A stretch of DNA of 64,000 nucleotides from NCBI RefSeq assembly GCF_005154805.1, contig NZ_CP039727.1, forward strand, positions 2,291,501 through 2,355,500, read 5' to 3'. A program made the translations under genes and the position numbers. This document shows positions 1 to 7,501 of this stretch, one piece after another (position 1 is the first letter of the stretch; each line of letters starts with the position of its first letter). This DNA comes from Bacillus sp. S3. Lineage in GTDB: Bacteria; Bacillota; Bacilli; Bacillales; Cytobacillaceae. A model generated the notes under the pieces. The model saw nothing but the letters and a program-made list of their open reading frames with translations. It searched no databases and was not told the DNA's origin.

Positions 1-2
1 AA

Positions 3-566
3 ATTAATCAGTTAAAAGAGCACCTCGGTGAAATTGCTAATACGCAAATAGGCGGGAAGTATATTTTTGCTGGTACGGATGTGAAAAATCCTCCCTATCG
101 CCCGGATCCGAATGTACAGGGTTCGCCGAAGGAGTTTAGGAACGATAATGGGGAAAAAGTGCATCTTCAGGTAGGACATAATAATCTCGTCCAAATTAAT
201 GTCCTTGGTAAAGATATTTTTAATAATGACGGGCAAGGTGGAATTTTTCAAGTCCTAACCAATATCGTGGATAGTTTTAATTCTACCGGAGGGCAAGCCG
301 GTGATCATTTAGTTAATTTAGATGCACAGTTCGATAATATCCTGAAAGAACGTTCTGAACTTGGCGCACGAATGAATCGGATGGAACTGAGCATATCACG
401 GATTGATGGGTTAGAATTTTCAACAACCAAATTATTGTCGAATGAAGAGGATGCCGATTTATCCAAGGTCATTATTGATTTAAAAGCGCAAGAAAATGTT
501 CAGCATGCTGCTTTGGCGGCTGGCGCAAGAATCATCCAGCCATCATTAGTTGATTTCTTACGTTAA
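3..566 (+). CDS. flgL: Flagellar hook-filament junction protein FlgL, 3' part
   Basis: The frame is open from base 3 and the start lies upstream of the window. FlgL (HAP3) is the second junction protein between hook and filament and is exported by the flagellar type III system. The visible 187 residues include the family signature GGKYIFAGTDV near the beginning. The C-terminal helix, ending in AALAAGARIIQPSLVDFLR, has the flagellin-like D0 character that packs inside the filament core. In B. subtilis flgL is followed by yviE-fliW-csrA-hag; here a terminator and a PilZ gene follow instead. Identity is secure; the N-terminal half cannot be judged. Confidence 0.93.
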   Translation: MNQLKEHLGEIANTQIGGKYIFAGTDVKNPPYRPDPNVQGSPKEFRNDNGEKVHLQVGHNNLVQINVLGKDIFNNDGQGGIFQVLTNIVDSFNSTGGQAGDHLVNLDAQFDNILKERSELGARMNRMELSISRIDGLEFSTTKLLSNEEDADLSKVIIDLKAQENVQHAALAAGARIIQPSLVDFLR

Positions 567-576
567 TCTTGGACAG

Positions 577-602
577 AAAGGCTCGCCACTGGCGGGCTTT
601 TT
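577..602 (+). terminator. Rho-independent terminator after flgL
   Basis: GCTCGCC-ACT-GGCGGGC forms a 7-bp stem with one G-U pair and a 3-base loop, flanked by AAAG and a run of T. It separates flgL from the PilZ gene. Confidence 0.85.
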
Positions 603-604
603 CT

Positions 605-630
605 TAACATTTACATCGTTAGGCAGATAA
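605..630 (+). promoter_or_regulatory. Possible SigD-type promoter of the PilZ gene
   Basis: TAAC (605-608), 14 bases, then GCAGATAA (623-630). This resembles the flagellar sigma-D consensus TAAA-N14/15-GCCGATAA and matches the arrangement upstream of fliS at 2522-2547. It lies 29 bases before the PilZ start. Assigned by eye only. Confidence 0.5.
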
Positions 631-658
631 GCTAAGCAGAAGGAGAGGGAGATGGGGT

Positions 659-1285
659 ATGTATCCGAAAGTAAATCAGAATATTATAATAAACATTTTG
701 AGTGAAGGCATCGTCTGCCGTTCAATCGTAGCGGATATTGGCGAGGATGAGATTCTGATTGGTCAGCCAATGAATGGGAAAATGTTCGGTCTGACAAGGG
801 GCAGCAGAATTGCCATTTCCTACATGACGAGTGAAAATAAGTACAAATTTGAAGCGTTCATTATTGGAAGAAAGAAGGATAATATCCCTTTATATCGGAT
901 TACAAAACCGAAAAGAAACGAAATTGAAAAGATTCAACGCCGCGATAATTTTCGTGTCCCAACCAATTTACCTGTTAAAATAGACAAATTCGACGTACAA
1001 ACCATTAATATTAGTGCTGGAGGAATGTTGCTATCCTGCATACATGAATTTCCATTTCATGAGGGGGAATTTCTATCTGGAACTTTATCAATTCCTAAGA
1101 CAAATCCCATTTCCTTTAAAGCAGTAATCAAACGGATTAGCTTGTCAGAGGAACTTGAATTAAAACAGGTTGGCGTAAAGTTTACCGTTTTAGATAAAAA
1201 GGATGAGGCAAAAATTGTCCAATACTGTTTTGATAAGCAAAGACAAGCAAGATTAGCAGATAGAAATTCTAATTCTTTCAAATAA
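659..1285 (+). CDS. PilZ-domain c-di-GMP receptor, YcgR/DgrA-like flagellar brake
   Basis: A 208-residue protein with an N-terminal YcgR-like beta domain (about 1-90) and a C-terminal PilZ domain (about 92-195). Both c-di-GMP binding elements are visible: the RRxxxR motif in QRRDNFR (about residues 93-99) and N-I-S-A-G-G in the position of the (D/N)xSxxG motif. In B. subtilis the orthologue DgrA/YpfA slows the flagellar motor through MotA when c-di-GMP is high. A position inside the flagellar locus, with a possible SigD promoter in front, supports a motility-brake role. The ATG at 659 follows GGAGAGGG by 9 bases; an ATG at 652 is out of frame. Family sure, motor target inferred. Confidence 0.88.
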   Translation: MYPKVNQNIIINILSEGIVCRSIVADIGEDEILIGQPMNGKMFGLTRGSRIAISYMTSENKYKFEAFIIGRKKDNIPLYRITKPKRNEIEKIQRRDNFRVPTNLPVKIDKFDVQTINISAGGMLLSCIHEFPFHEGEFLSGTLSIPKTNPISFKAVIKRISLSEELELKQVGVKFTVLDKKDEAKIVQYCFDKQRQARLADRNSNSFK

Positions 1286-1318
1286 AAAAATTCCTTTTCT
1301 ATTGAAGAGGAATTTTTT
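1285..1318 (+). terminator. Terminator after the PilZ gene
   Basis: Starting at the stop codon, AAAAAATTCCT pairs with AGGAATTTTTT across a short loop, ending in a T run. Confidence 0.75.
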
Positions 1319-1550
1319 CGATGGGAAATCGAGCGTTTAAACGAACGGATTTTTAAAAAATAAAGAACTTCATGTTTGCAAATTCTTACAGTTTAAGTAT
1401 AATTATTTTATAGATAAAAAATTATTTTGATACACCCAAAAAAATTTTATCCACATCGTAGTCTATATTGAACGTCCCCCACACATACTATTAAAACTAT
1501 CAAATTAATTCATGATAAAGATATAAAACTAATATTTTGGAGGTGTAAGA

Positions 1551-2453
1551 ATGAGTTTAAAGAATGCACTATTTGAAATGAAAGATGCGATAATAAACCA
1601 ACAAATAGGTCAATCGGAAGAAGTATTCATTGATAGATTAGAAACTGAAAATAACTTAAAAACGGGATCGTTACTATGCTATTTCAATTATTTGATGATG
1701 ATTAGTATGAAAAAGGCCGAAAGTATGAGTCAGTTAGTTGATGATGGCAAAAAAATCAATCGAAAATGGATTAAAACAGAAGTTGAGTTCATGTTTCATT
1801 ATATTACGGAACGGCAGGATGAAGGCGGCCTCAATATTACCGAATTATTGGATGAGGTTGCCCAGCTATTAGACCGAGGATATCAGTCAGTGAATTATAA
1901 ATATTATTCGATAGTAAAGTCAAAAAACAAAAAACATGTCACTGATCACAGCGCTATGCATTTTACGACCATTTCAGAGGCTAAACTTCCTGTGAAAGCC
2001 ACTGAAGTCATCGAAGAGGTTACGCCAGTTCGACAGGTTATTCAAGAAAGCTCTTCCCACGGGAATGATTTAATAGATATATTATCCGGGTTAATTACAA
2101 ACGTTGAGAAGCTTCCGGGAATCCAATTAAACGAACTATTAAGCAGTTTATTTCAACTTACAAATATGGCTTTGCAAAATCAAGATGCCGTTCAGCAATT
2201 AGAAACGGTAAAATCAGAAATCCATAATGAAAAAGAAATGTTAAAGGAACAATTACGCAAAAAGGAACAGCAATTATTACAGGAGAAAAAGCGTAATGAT
2301 GAATTGCAATTTGAAGTAGCCAAATTGGCAAAAGAAATAATGGCCTTTAACATGCTCGGCGATGCCGCCAAAATCCAAAATCTCAAATCCTACAATCAAA
2401 GACTAAATTACATCATCGATGGGTTCGGAATCGTCCTTCAAGTTGGCAGTTAA
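1551..2453 (+). CDS. Unrecognised 300-residue protein with C-terminal coiled coil
   Basis: I do not recognise a family. The ATG follows TGGAGGTG by about 5 bases, so translation is well supported. The first ~120 residues look helical and globular, the middle (~130-165) is low-complexity linker, and about residues 207-265 form a strong charged coiled coil rich in E, K and Q. There is no signal peptide or membrane segment, so it is probably cytosolic. It is monocistronic, with its own terminator, between the PilZ gene and fliS. Location suggests a motility-linked role, but nothing in the sequence proves one. The upstream 265 bases are AT-rich; no convincing promoter was identified. Confidence 0.75.
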   Translation: MSLKNALFEMKDAIINQQIGQSEEVFIDRLETENNLKTGSLLCYFNYLMMISMKKAESMSQLVDDGKKINRKWIKTEVEFMFHYITERQDEGGLNITELLDEVAQLLDRGYQSVNYKYYSIVKSKNKKHVTDHSAMHFTTISEAKLPVKATEVIEEVTPVRQVIQESSSHGNDLIDILSGLITNVEKLPGIQLNELLSSLFQLTNMALQNQDAVQQLETVKSEIHNEKEMLKEQLRKKEQQLLQEKKRNDELQFEVAKLAKEIMAFNMLGDAAKIQNLKSYNQRLNYIIDGFGIVLQVGS

Positions 2454-2462
2454 GTCTTAAAG

Positions 2463-2496
2463 AAAAAAGTTATTCCTGGCGGAATAACTTTTTTTA
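2463..2496 (+). terminator. Strong terminator
   Basis: AAAAAGTTATTCC-TGGC-GGAATAACTTTTTTT is a perfect long stem with a tetraloop and T tract, directly after the coiled-coil gene. Confidence 0.93.
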
Positions 2497-2521
2497 TAGA
2501 AATTTTATCTTTGATTTTCCT

Positions 2522-2547
2522 TAACTATTTTATGGATCAACCGATAA
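2522..2547 (+). promoter_or_regulatory. Probable SigD-type promoter of fliS
   Basis: TAAC (2522-2525), 14 bases, then ACCGATAA (2540-2547), a close match to the sigma-D -10 GCCGATAA. It sits 39 bases upstream of fliS. Late flagellar chaperone genes are typically SigD-dependent. Confidence 0.6.
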
Positions 2548-2585
2548 TAGTAATAACAGCATTATTTTGAGGGGAGATTATTTTT

Positions 2586-2960
2586 ATGACACTTAAAAAT
2601 CCATATCAAACATATCAAAAACAAGCGATTTCAACTTCAAAACCGGAAGAATTGACATATATGTTATATCAAGGATTGGTAAAATTTATCCGACTATCTA
2701 AACAAGCTTTAAACAACAACAATCTGGAAGAAAGCCACAGCAATAATCTAAGAGCCCAAGACATCCTTAGTGAATTAATGATTACTTTGAAAAAGGACTA
2801 TCCTGTATCCGATTCACTTTCCTCATTATATGATTACATGAAAACGCGGCTTATCGAAGCCAATTTAAAAAAGCAGGAAGACATACTTGTAGAGGTGGAA
2901 GGCTTTGCAGTAGAATTAACTGATACATGGCAGACTGCAATGAAAACAAAAAACAGTTAG
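2586..2960 (+). CDS. fliS: Flagellin export chaperone FliS
   Basis: A 124-residue all-helical cytosolic chaperone that binds the disordered C-terminus of flagellin and hands it to FlhA. The N-terminal NPYQTYQKQAISTSKPEELTYMLYQGLVKFI matches the FliS family pattern (NxYxxx...T..P..L..MLYdG) and the length is typical. Its usual partner gene fliD is not in the window. The start follows TGAGGGGAG. The stop lies 11 bases before the start of the fliT-like gene, so the two are probably co-transcribed. Confidence 0.92.
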   Translation: MTLKNPYQTYQKQAISTSKPEELTYMLYQGLVKFIRLSKQALNNNNLEESHSNNLRAQDILSELMITLKKDYPVSDSLSSLYDYMKTRLIEANLKKQEDILVEVEGFAVELTDTWQTAMKTKNS

Positions 2961-2971
2961 GGTTTGGGATT

Positions 2972-3322
2972 ATGATCAATGAATTAACGGAAACCATTTA
3001 TGAATTGACCGTTGAAATGCATCGCGCTTTACTTGATAAGAATGATGAAAAGTTTGAAAAGTTCATGTATGAACGAAATGAAATCATGCTGCAAATAAAT
3101 ACGTTGAAGGCATCTGATGCTGAATTTCATTATTCTTCTGAGGCAACACAATGGTTGGAGGATTCGCTGCAGCTTGACAGGAAAATGGTCCCGCTCATTA
3201 AAATGAATATGGATCAAACTAAAAATTTAATCAGCCAAATGAAAGTGAACAAACAAGTTTCTAAAAAGTACCAGCCGTATTATAAACAAACCAATGGAGC
3301 ATTTATAGATGCAAAAAATTAA
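2972..3322 (+). CDS. fliT: FliT/FlgN-like flagellar export chaperone
   Basis: A 116-residue helical protein placed directly after fliS, where FliT (chaperone for the cap protein FliD) is normally encoded. Its sequence is poorly conserved: a first helix with ELTETIYELTVEMHRALLDKNDEKFEKFMYERNEI and a basic C-terminus. This fits the FliT family pattern of helical segments with an ERxxI element. I place the start at the ATG at 2972, preceded by AGGGTTTGGG; an earlier in-frame ATG at 2927 lies inside fliS. The assignment rests on position, size and helical pattern rather than strong motif identity. Confidence 0.65.
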   Translation: MINELTETIYELTVEMHRALLDKNDEKFEKFMYERNEIMLQINTLKASDAEFHYSSEATQWLEDSLQLDRKMVPLIKMNMDQTKNLISQMKVNKQVSKKYQPYYKQTNGAFIDAKN

Positions 3323-3324
3323 AC

Positions 3325-3376
3325 AGAAATTTGTGGCCTGCAAAATCAGATGCAGGACCACATGTTTCTTTTTTTT
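3325..3376 (+). terminator. Terminator after fliS-fliT
   Basis: TTTGTGGCCTGC pairs with GCAGG-A-CCACA across a loop, with one bulged A, followed by an 8-base T run. Confidence 0.8.
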
Positions 3377-3554
3377 GTTTTATTACAAATTTTTCACATT
3401 TTTTTCAGTTCAGTTACAATTTTTCATATACAATAGGTAATTAAATAGGATAATATAATAATAGTAAAAAAAACCAAAGATTTTGTTTAAATTTGTCATA
3501 TTTTGAAGTAAAAATCTAAACTTACCATCAAAGCGAGATAAAGGAAGGGAAAAA

Positions 3555-3872
3555 ATGACCTGGCAGCAATCAATTCATGACAACCCGAAGCAAGGCAAGC
3601 TTTATCATTTTATGGAATATAAAAAGAAAAAACCCTTCTTTCAGAAACCAATAAAAATAATGATTGAGGATTCTATCAAAGAGCCCTATTACTTGTTAAA
3701 AAATGTCGTTTACAAAGAAAAGCAAATACTGGTATTAAAGAGGGAGAAAGAGCCTGATACAATTATCCTGGTTGAAGCGATCATTAAAGATGGACAACTT
3801 CATTACATATCAAAGCTTTCTGATAAAATGTTAAGAGATATTACTTCTATGATTGAGAGTACTATATCATAA
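3555..3872 (+). CDS. Hypothetical protein, 105 residues
   Basis: No family recognised. The ATG is preceded by AAGGAAGGG. The protein is small, basic in the first 40 residues (KKKKPFFQKPIK) and then alternates beta-like and charged segments; no signal peptide or membrane helix. It is followed after 26 bases by the glucosaminidase gene, so the two may form a transcription unit feeding into flgB. The 178 bases upstream are very AT-rich and I see no convincing promoter. Confidence 0.6.
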   Translation: MTWQQSIHDNPKQGKLYHFMEYKKKKPFFQKPIKIMIEDSIKEPYYLLKNVVYKEKQILVLKREKEPDTIILVEAIIKDGQLHYISKLSDKMLRDITSMIESTIS

Positions 3873-3898
3873 ATATAAAAGAGAAAGGATGTCTTCCA

Positions 3899-4579
3899 TT
3901 GAAAATAGGTGATGATTGGTTTACGAAGACCATGCTAATGAATACAATTACAGGATCTCAAAAATTGCCATCACAATTGGGGACAGCTGGTTCTGACTTT
4001 AGCAATATATTTGCATCTGTTTTAACGAATTTAATGAATCAAACAGGTTCCCAATCAGCCATCCAACCTAATATGATGGCTGATTTGTTTGCTGTGAATA
4101 CAGGAAACATAATTCAAAGTAACATGGTTTCGAATTTGGGGTCTTTGCAAACAAATCCCTTTGATTCTTTGCGGTTTCAAGCCATTACACCAGATAAAAT
4201 CGATCGATTATTGGACGGAAAATTAAAGGGAATGGGAACGGTGTTTGTTCAGGCCGGACAACTTTACAACGTTGACCCGGCCTTACTTGCGGCCATTGCC
4301 ATGCATGAAACAGGAAATGGAACATCTCGTGCTGCTCTAGTTAAAAATAATATTGCTGGTATGATGGGAAGAGATGGCCTGAAATCATACGCATCTGTCG
4401 AGGATAGTATTATGGACATGGCGCGAAATATAGGTAAAAACTACTTAGGCAAGGGTTTATCTAGTATTGCAGAAATTGGCGCTAAATATGCGCCCGTCGG
4501 TGCAGAAAACGACCCAACTGGTTTAAACAATCATTGGGTAAAAGGTGTTACGAAGTTTGTGGTCCAAATGAAGGATTAA
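3899..4579 (+). CDS. Glucosaminidase-family cell-wall hydrolase without signal peptide, FlgJ-like role
   Basis: A 226-residue protein that starts at TTG 3899, preceded by GAGAAAGGATG. About residues 1-95 are low-complexity, N/Q/S-rich and lack any signal peptide or membrane segment. About residues 100-226 form a glucosaminidase (lysozyme-like) domain: LLAAIAMHETGNGTSRAAL carries the likely catalytic Glu, and KNNIAGMMGRDG and YASVEDSIMDMARNIGKNYL follow as in the family. Proteobacterial FlgJ combines a rod cap with a wall hydrolase to let the rod pass peptidoglycan. A hydrolase of this fold directly upstream of flgB, lacking a Sec signal, could be secreted by the flagellar exporter for the same job. 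That export route is inference. Confidence 0.8.
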   Translation: MKIGDDWFTKTMLMNTITGSQKLPSQLGTAGSDFSNIFASVLTNLMNQTGSQSAIQPNMMADLFAVNTGNIIQSNMVSNLGSLQTNPFDSLRFQAITPDKIDRLLDGKLKGMGTVFVQAGQLYNVDPALLAAIAMHETGNGTSRAALVKNNIAGMMGRDGLKSYASVEDSIMDMARNIGKNYLGKGLSSIAEIGAKYAPVGAENDPTGLNNHWVKGVTKFVVQMKD

Positions 4580-4650
4580 TAGATCTACCGCTAAGGAAAA
4601 AAGTTATAGATTTGTATCCCTTTTTTATAGTATATTTGTGAAAGAATGTA

Positions 4651-4678
4651 ATTATTTTTGATAAACATCAAAAATAAT
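4651..4678 (+). promoter_or_regulatory. Perfect AT-rich palindrome upstream of flgB
   Basis: ATTATTTTTGAT-AAAC-ATCAAAAATAAT: two perfect 12-base arms with a 4-base centre, 30 bases before the flgB start. It lacks a T run after the stem, so a protein operator or an mRNA hairpin is more likely than a terminator. Confidence 0.5.
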
Positions 4679-4707
4679 CAAATTAATCGAAAAAGAGGGG
4701 ATTTATT

Positions 4708-5100
4708 TTGGGGAATATAAACCTTCTTCAATCTGCATTAAATGCATCCAGCTTACGTCAGCAAGTTATATCAAATAATATTGCTAATGCTGAGACACCT
4801 GGATATAAATCAAAAAAAGTAATCTTTGAGGATATATTTAAAGAACATTTGTCCAATCAAACAAAATTTACTGGAAACCGAACAAATCCCCGTCATTTTC
4901 CAATTGGCAGGCCGGTCGAGGTACCAATTGCGAAAATTGTAGAAAATTCTGAAACTATCATGCAAAATAACGGCAATAATGTCGATATGGATGAAGAAAT
5001 GACGAATATGGGGAAAAATGCATTACGGTATGACACATTAATCGAGCAGGTTAATAGTGAATTTCAGCAGCTATCGATTGCGATTAGAGGAAGGGGCTAA
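4708..5100 (+). CDS. flgB: Flagellar proximal rod protein FlgB
   Basis: A 130-residue rod protein exported by the flagellar type III system. The N-terminal segment LRQQVISNNIANAETPGYKSKKVIFED is the flagellar basal-body rod signature (SNNIANxxTPGYK). It starts at TTG 4708 after AAAAGAGGGG. It opens the long fla operon: flgC begins 5 bases after its stop. Confidence 0.95.
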   Translation: MGNINLLQSALNASSLRQQVISNNIANAETPGYKSKKVIFEDIFKEHLSNQTKFTGNRTNPRHFPIGRPVEVPIAKIVENSETIMQNNGNNVDMDEEMTNMGKNALRYDTLIEQVNSEFQQLSIAIRGRG

Positions 5101-5105
5101 GGGAG

Positions 5106-5561
5106 ATGTTTAATTCTTTAAATATTAGTGCTTCAGCCTTAACAGCACAGCGCTTGAGGATGGACGTTGTCTCTTCTAATATTGCGAATGCCTCATCCAC
5201 AAGAGGAAAATTAGTTGACGGAAAATGGGAACCTTATCGCCGCAAAATGGTGGAAATGGCACCGAGAGAGAAGAATTTCAATCAGGTATTACAAGGTGAA
5301 ATGCAAAAGCAATCGCAGGCTTCATCGATTTTTAAGGGTGTAAGGGTGACTGGAATAGTCAACGATCAAACACCTTTCAAACCGGTATACGATCCAGCAC
5401 ATCCTGATGCCAATGCAGAAGGGTATGTCATGATGCCGAATGTGGACTTATCAAAGGAAATGGTAGATTTACTTTCAGCATCAAGAGCCTATGAGGCAAA
5501 TGTGACATCCTTTAATACGGGAAAGTCGATAATGTTAAAAGCACTGGAAATTGGCCGTTAG
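5106..5561 (+). CDS. flgC: Flagellar rod protein FlgC
   Basis: A 151-residue proximal rod subunit. It carries the rod signature AQRLRMDVVSSNIANASST near the N-terminus and the C-terminal MVDLLSASRAYEANVTSFNTGKSIMLKALEIGR helix typical of FlgC. The start ATG is preceded by AAGGGAG within the flgB-flgC gap. Second gene of the operon. Confidence 0.96.
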   Translation: MFNSLNISASALTAQRLRMDVVSSNIANASSTRGKLVDGKWEPYRRKMVEMAPREKNFNQVLQGEMQKQSQASSIFKGVRVTGIVNDQTPFKPVYDPAHPDANAEGYVMMPNVDLSKEMVDLLSASRAYEANVTSFNTGKSIMLKALEIGR

Positions 5562-5572
5562 GAGGAGAATAA

Positions 5573-5872
5573 GTGGATATTTCCCAAATTGGTACTCATT
5601 CAATCAAAATGAATCAAAATGTGGTTCAAAAAGTAGAGCCTAATCAACCTAAGACATCATTTGCAAATGTAATAAAGGGCTACTTGGAAAATGTCGATTC
5701 TACCGTCAAGCAGGCCTCAGAGCTTTCTACCCAAGCGGCTGCGGGCAAAGTAGAAAATATACACGATGTCATGATTGCCTCTCAAAAGGCAAAGCTTGCT
5801 TTGGAATTAACGGTTAATGTTAGGGATAAGGCCGTAGAGGCTTATCAAGAAATGATGCGTATGCAAATTTAA
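5573..5872 (+). CDS. fliE: Flagellar rod/MS-ring adaptor FliE
   Basis: A 99-residue protein that joins the MS ring to the rod and is the first substrate of the flagellar exporter. The signature is the C-terminal half, VENIHDVMIASQKAKLALELTVNVRDKAVEAYQEMMRMQI, which is highly typical of FliE. GTG start at 5573 after GGAGGAG, 11 bases from the flgC stop. Confidence 0.95.
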   Translation: MDISQIGTHSIKMNQNVVQKVEPNQPKTSFANVIKGYLENVDSTVKQASELSTQAAAGKVENIHDVMIASQKAKLALELTVNVRDKAVEAYQEMMRMQI

Positions 5873-5902
5873 TGAATGATGGAAAGCTGGGCAGGGTGAG
5901 AA

Positions 5903-7495
5903 ATGAATCGATCATGGACAGATCAACTCAAAAAAACAAAAGAGCACTTCAGCCAATATTGGGGGGGAAGAAGCTCGAAGCAAAAATGGTTTTTTATCGG
6001 GACATTTTTGTTTCTTGTAATTGCTTTATCAACCTTCATTTTCTTGGCGTCTCGTCCGCAATATGTACCATTGTATACGGGCCAGCTAACCCAGCGGGAA
6101 ATTGGAGACATCAAAGCGGAACTCGACAAACAAGGCTTTACCAAATATAAAATATCTGACAGCGGCACGATGCTGCTTGTCCCGAAAAAAGACGCACCAG
6201 ATTTAATTGTAAGTCTTGCTTCAAGTGGATATCCAAAAGACACGAAAATTAATTACGATATTTTTGGCGAAAATCTTCAATTTGGAGCAACGGATCGACA
6301 ATACGACATCTTAGAACGTGAAGCGATGCAAAATCAAGTGGCTGGTGTCCTTAAAAATGTCGAGGGAATCAAAAATGCAGAAGTCATTTTGACATTACCG
6401 GAAAATTCAGTGTTTATTCGGCAAAATGATGATCAAAAAGCAAGTGCTTCTGTCATGGTTGAAGTAGAACCAGGTGTAAAACTGAATTCAGGGCAAATTC
6501 GAGCACTATATACATTAGTTTCGCGAAGCGTGCCGAACCTGCCGCCTGAAAATATTACCATTATGAATCAATACAGCGAGACTTTAGCACTGAAGGATGG
6601 CGACGATGATAATCTGTCATTAGATAAATTCGAAGAGCAGAGAAGAGTCCAGCAAAATATTGAACGGGATATTCAGCAAAATTTGCAAACTTTACTTGGA
6701 TCAATCCTTGGAACCGATAAAGTTCTAGTCCATTCGTTTGTAAAAATAAATTTTGATAAAGTGAAAACGGAAGAAAAATTAGTAAAACCTGTGGATGGCA
6801 GTGATAAGGGAATCGTGATCAGCTCAGAAAAAAACTCAAAAACCTCAAGTAATACCGGAGGAAGTGCGGGCGGTGTTGTCGGTTCCGGTGATACGGATGT
6901 ACCGGGGTATACCGGTACCGATTCTAGTGGTGAAAGTAATTATGAGGAATCACAAGACCGTGTAAATTTTGAAATTAATCGTATTAATAAGGAGATTATT
7001 TCAAGCCCATATCAAATCGAAGATATTACGATTAATGTAGGTGTTGAACCTGATTCACCAAAATCTAATTCTTTATCAAAAGCCACTCAAGATAATGTTC
7101 GAAATATTGTTTCGAATACGGTTCGGACAGCACTGGGGCATCCGGAGTTAAGTCAACAAGAAGTCGACCAGCGGATTACTATATTTCCGCATGCTTTTGT
7201 AAAGAACACAGAAAAGGAAGCGAATCCAGCAGTAAACTGGCTTATGATTTTGGGGGCCGCAGCAGGGGCTTTATTACTTGGCGGTTTAACCTGGTTCATT
7301 ATTAGAAGAAGAAAACATAATCAAGAAGAACCGGTAGAAGAAGAAGCGATGTATTCACTTCCTCTTGAGGATGAAGCAAATTACTTTACGGAAGACGACA
7401 TGGCGGTTGAGAAACAATTGAAAAAGTTACTAGATCAAAGGCCGGAAGATTTTTCAAAAGTAATCAAGACTTGGCTGCATGAAGAGGAGGCTTAG
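5903..7495 (+). CDS. fliF: Flagellar MS-ring protein FliF
   Basis: A 530-residue inner-membrane ring protein on which the C ring and export gate assemble. A transmembrane helix lies at about residues 29-49, followed by the PilF/FliF ring-building domains. A Gly/Ser-rich linker sits near residues 310-345, and a second transmembrane helix (WLMILGAAAGALLLGGLTWFII) near 448-467. The cytoplasmic tail, with FTEDDMAVEKQLKKLLDQ, is the FliG-binding segment. The start is preceded by GGGTGAG. A longer overlapping frame at 5872-6150 is a shadow. Confidence 0.96.
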   Translation: MNRSWTDQLKKTKEHFSQYWGGRSSKQKWFFIGTFLFLVIALSTFIFLASRPQYVPLYTGQLTQREIGDIKAELDKQGFTKYKISDSGTMLLVPKKDAPDLIVSLASSGYPKDTKINYDIFGENLQFGATDRQYDILEREAMQNQVAGVLKNVEGIKNAEVILTLPENSVFIRQNDDQKASASVMVEVEPGVKLNSGQIRALYTLVSRSVPNLPPENITIMNQYSETLALKDGDDDNLSLDKFEEQRRVQQNIERDIQQNLQTLLGSILGTDKVLVHSFVKINFDKVKTEEKLVKPVDGSDKGIVISSEKNSKTSSNTGGSAGGVVGSGDTDVPGYTGTDSSGESNYEESQDRVNFEINRINKEIISSPYQIEDITINVGVEPDSPKSNSLSKATQDNVRNIVSNTVRTALGHPELSQQEVDQRITIFPHAFVKNTEKEANPAVNWLMILGAAAGALLLGGLTWFIIRRRKHNQEEPVEEEAMYSLPLEDEANYFTEDDMAVEKQLKKLLDQRPEDFSKVIKTWLHEEEA

Positions 7496-7501
7496 ATTCC
7501 T

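Noticed and set aside
3500..3540. SigD-like sequence TAAA-N16-GATA before the 105-residue gene
   Set aside because: It would put the transcription start inside the ribosome binding site, and the -10 match is poor.
4590..4627. Possible terminator after the glucosaminidase gene
   Set aside because: AAAAAAG and CTTTTTT can pair, but the stem is almost only A-T with a long loop.
5872..6150. 92-codon frame overlapping the start of fliF
   Set aside because: It lies in another frame of fliF, whose sequence and motifs are clear, and has no family resemblance.
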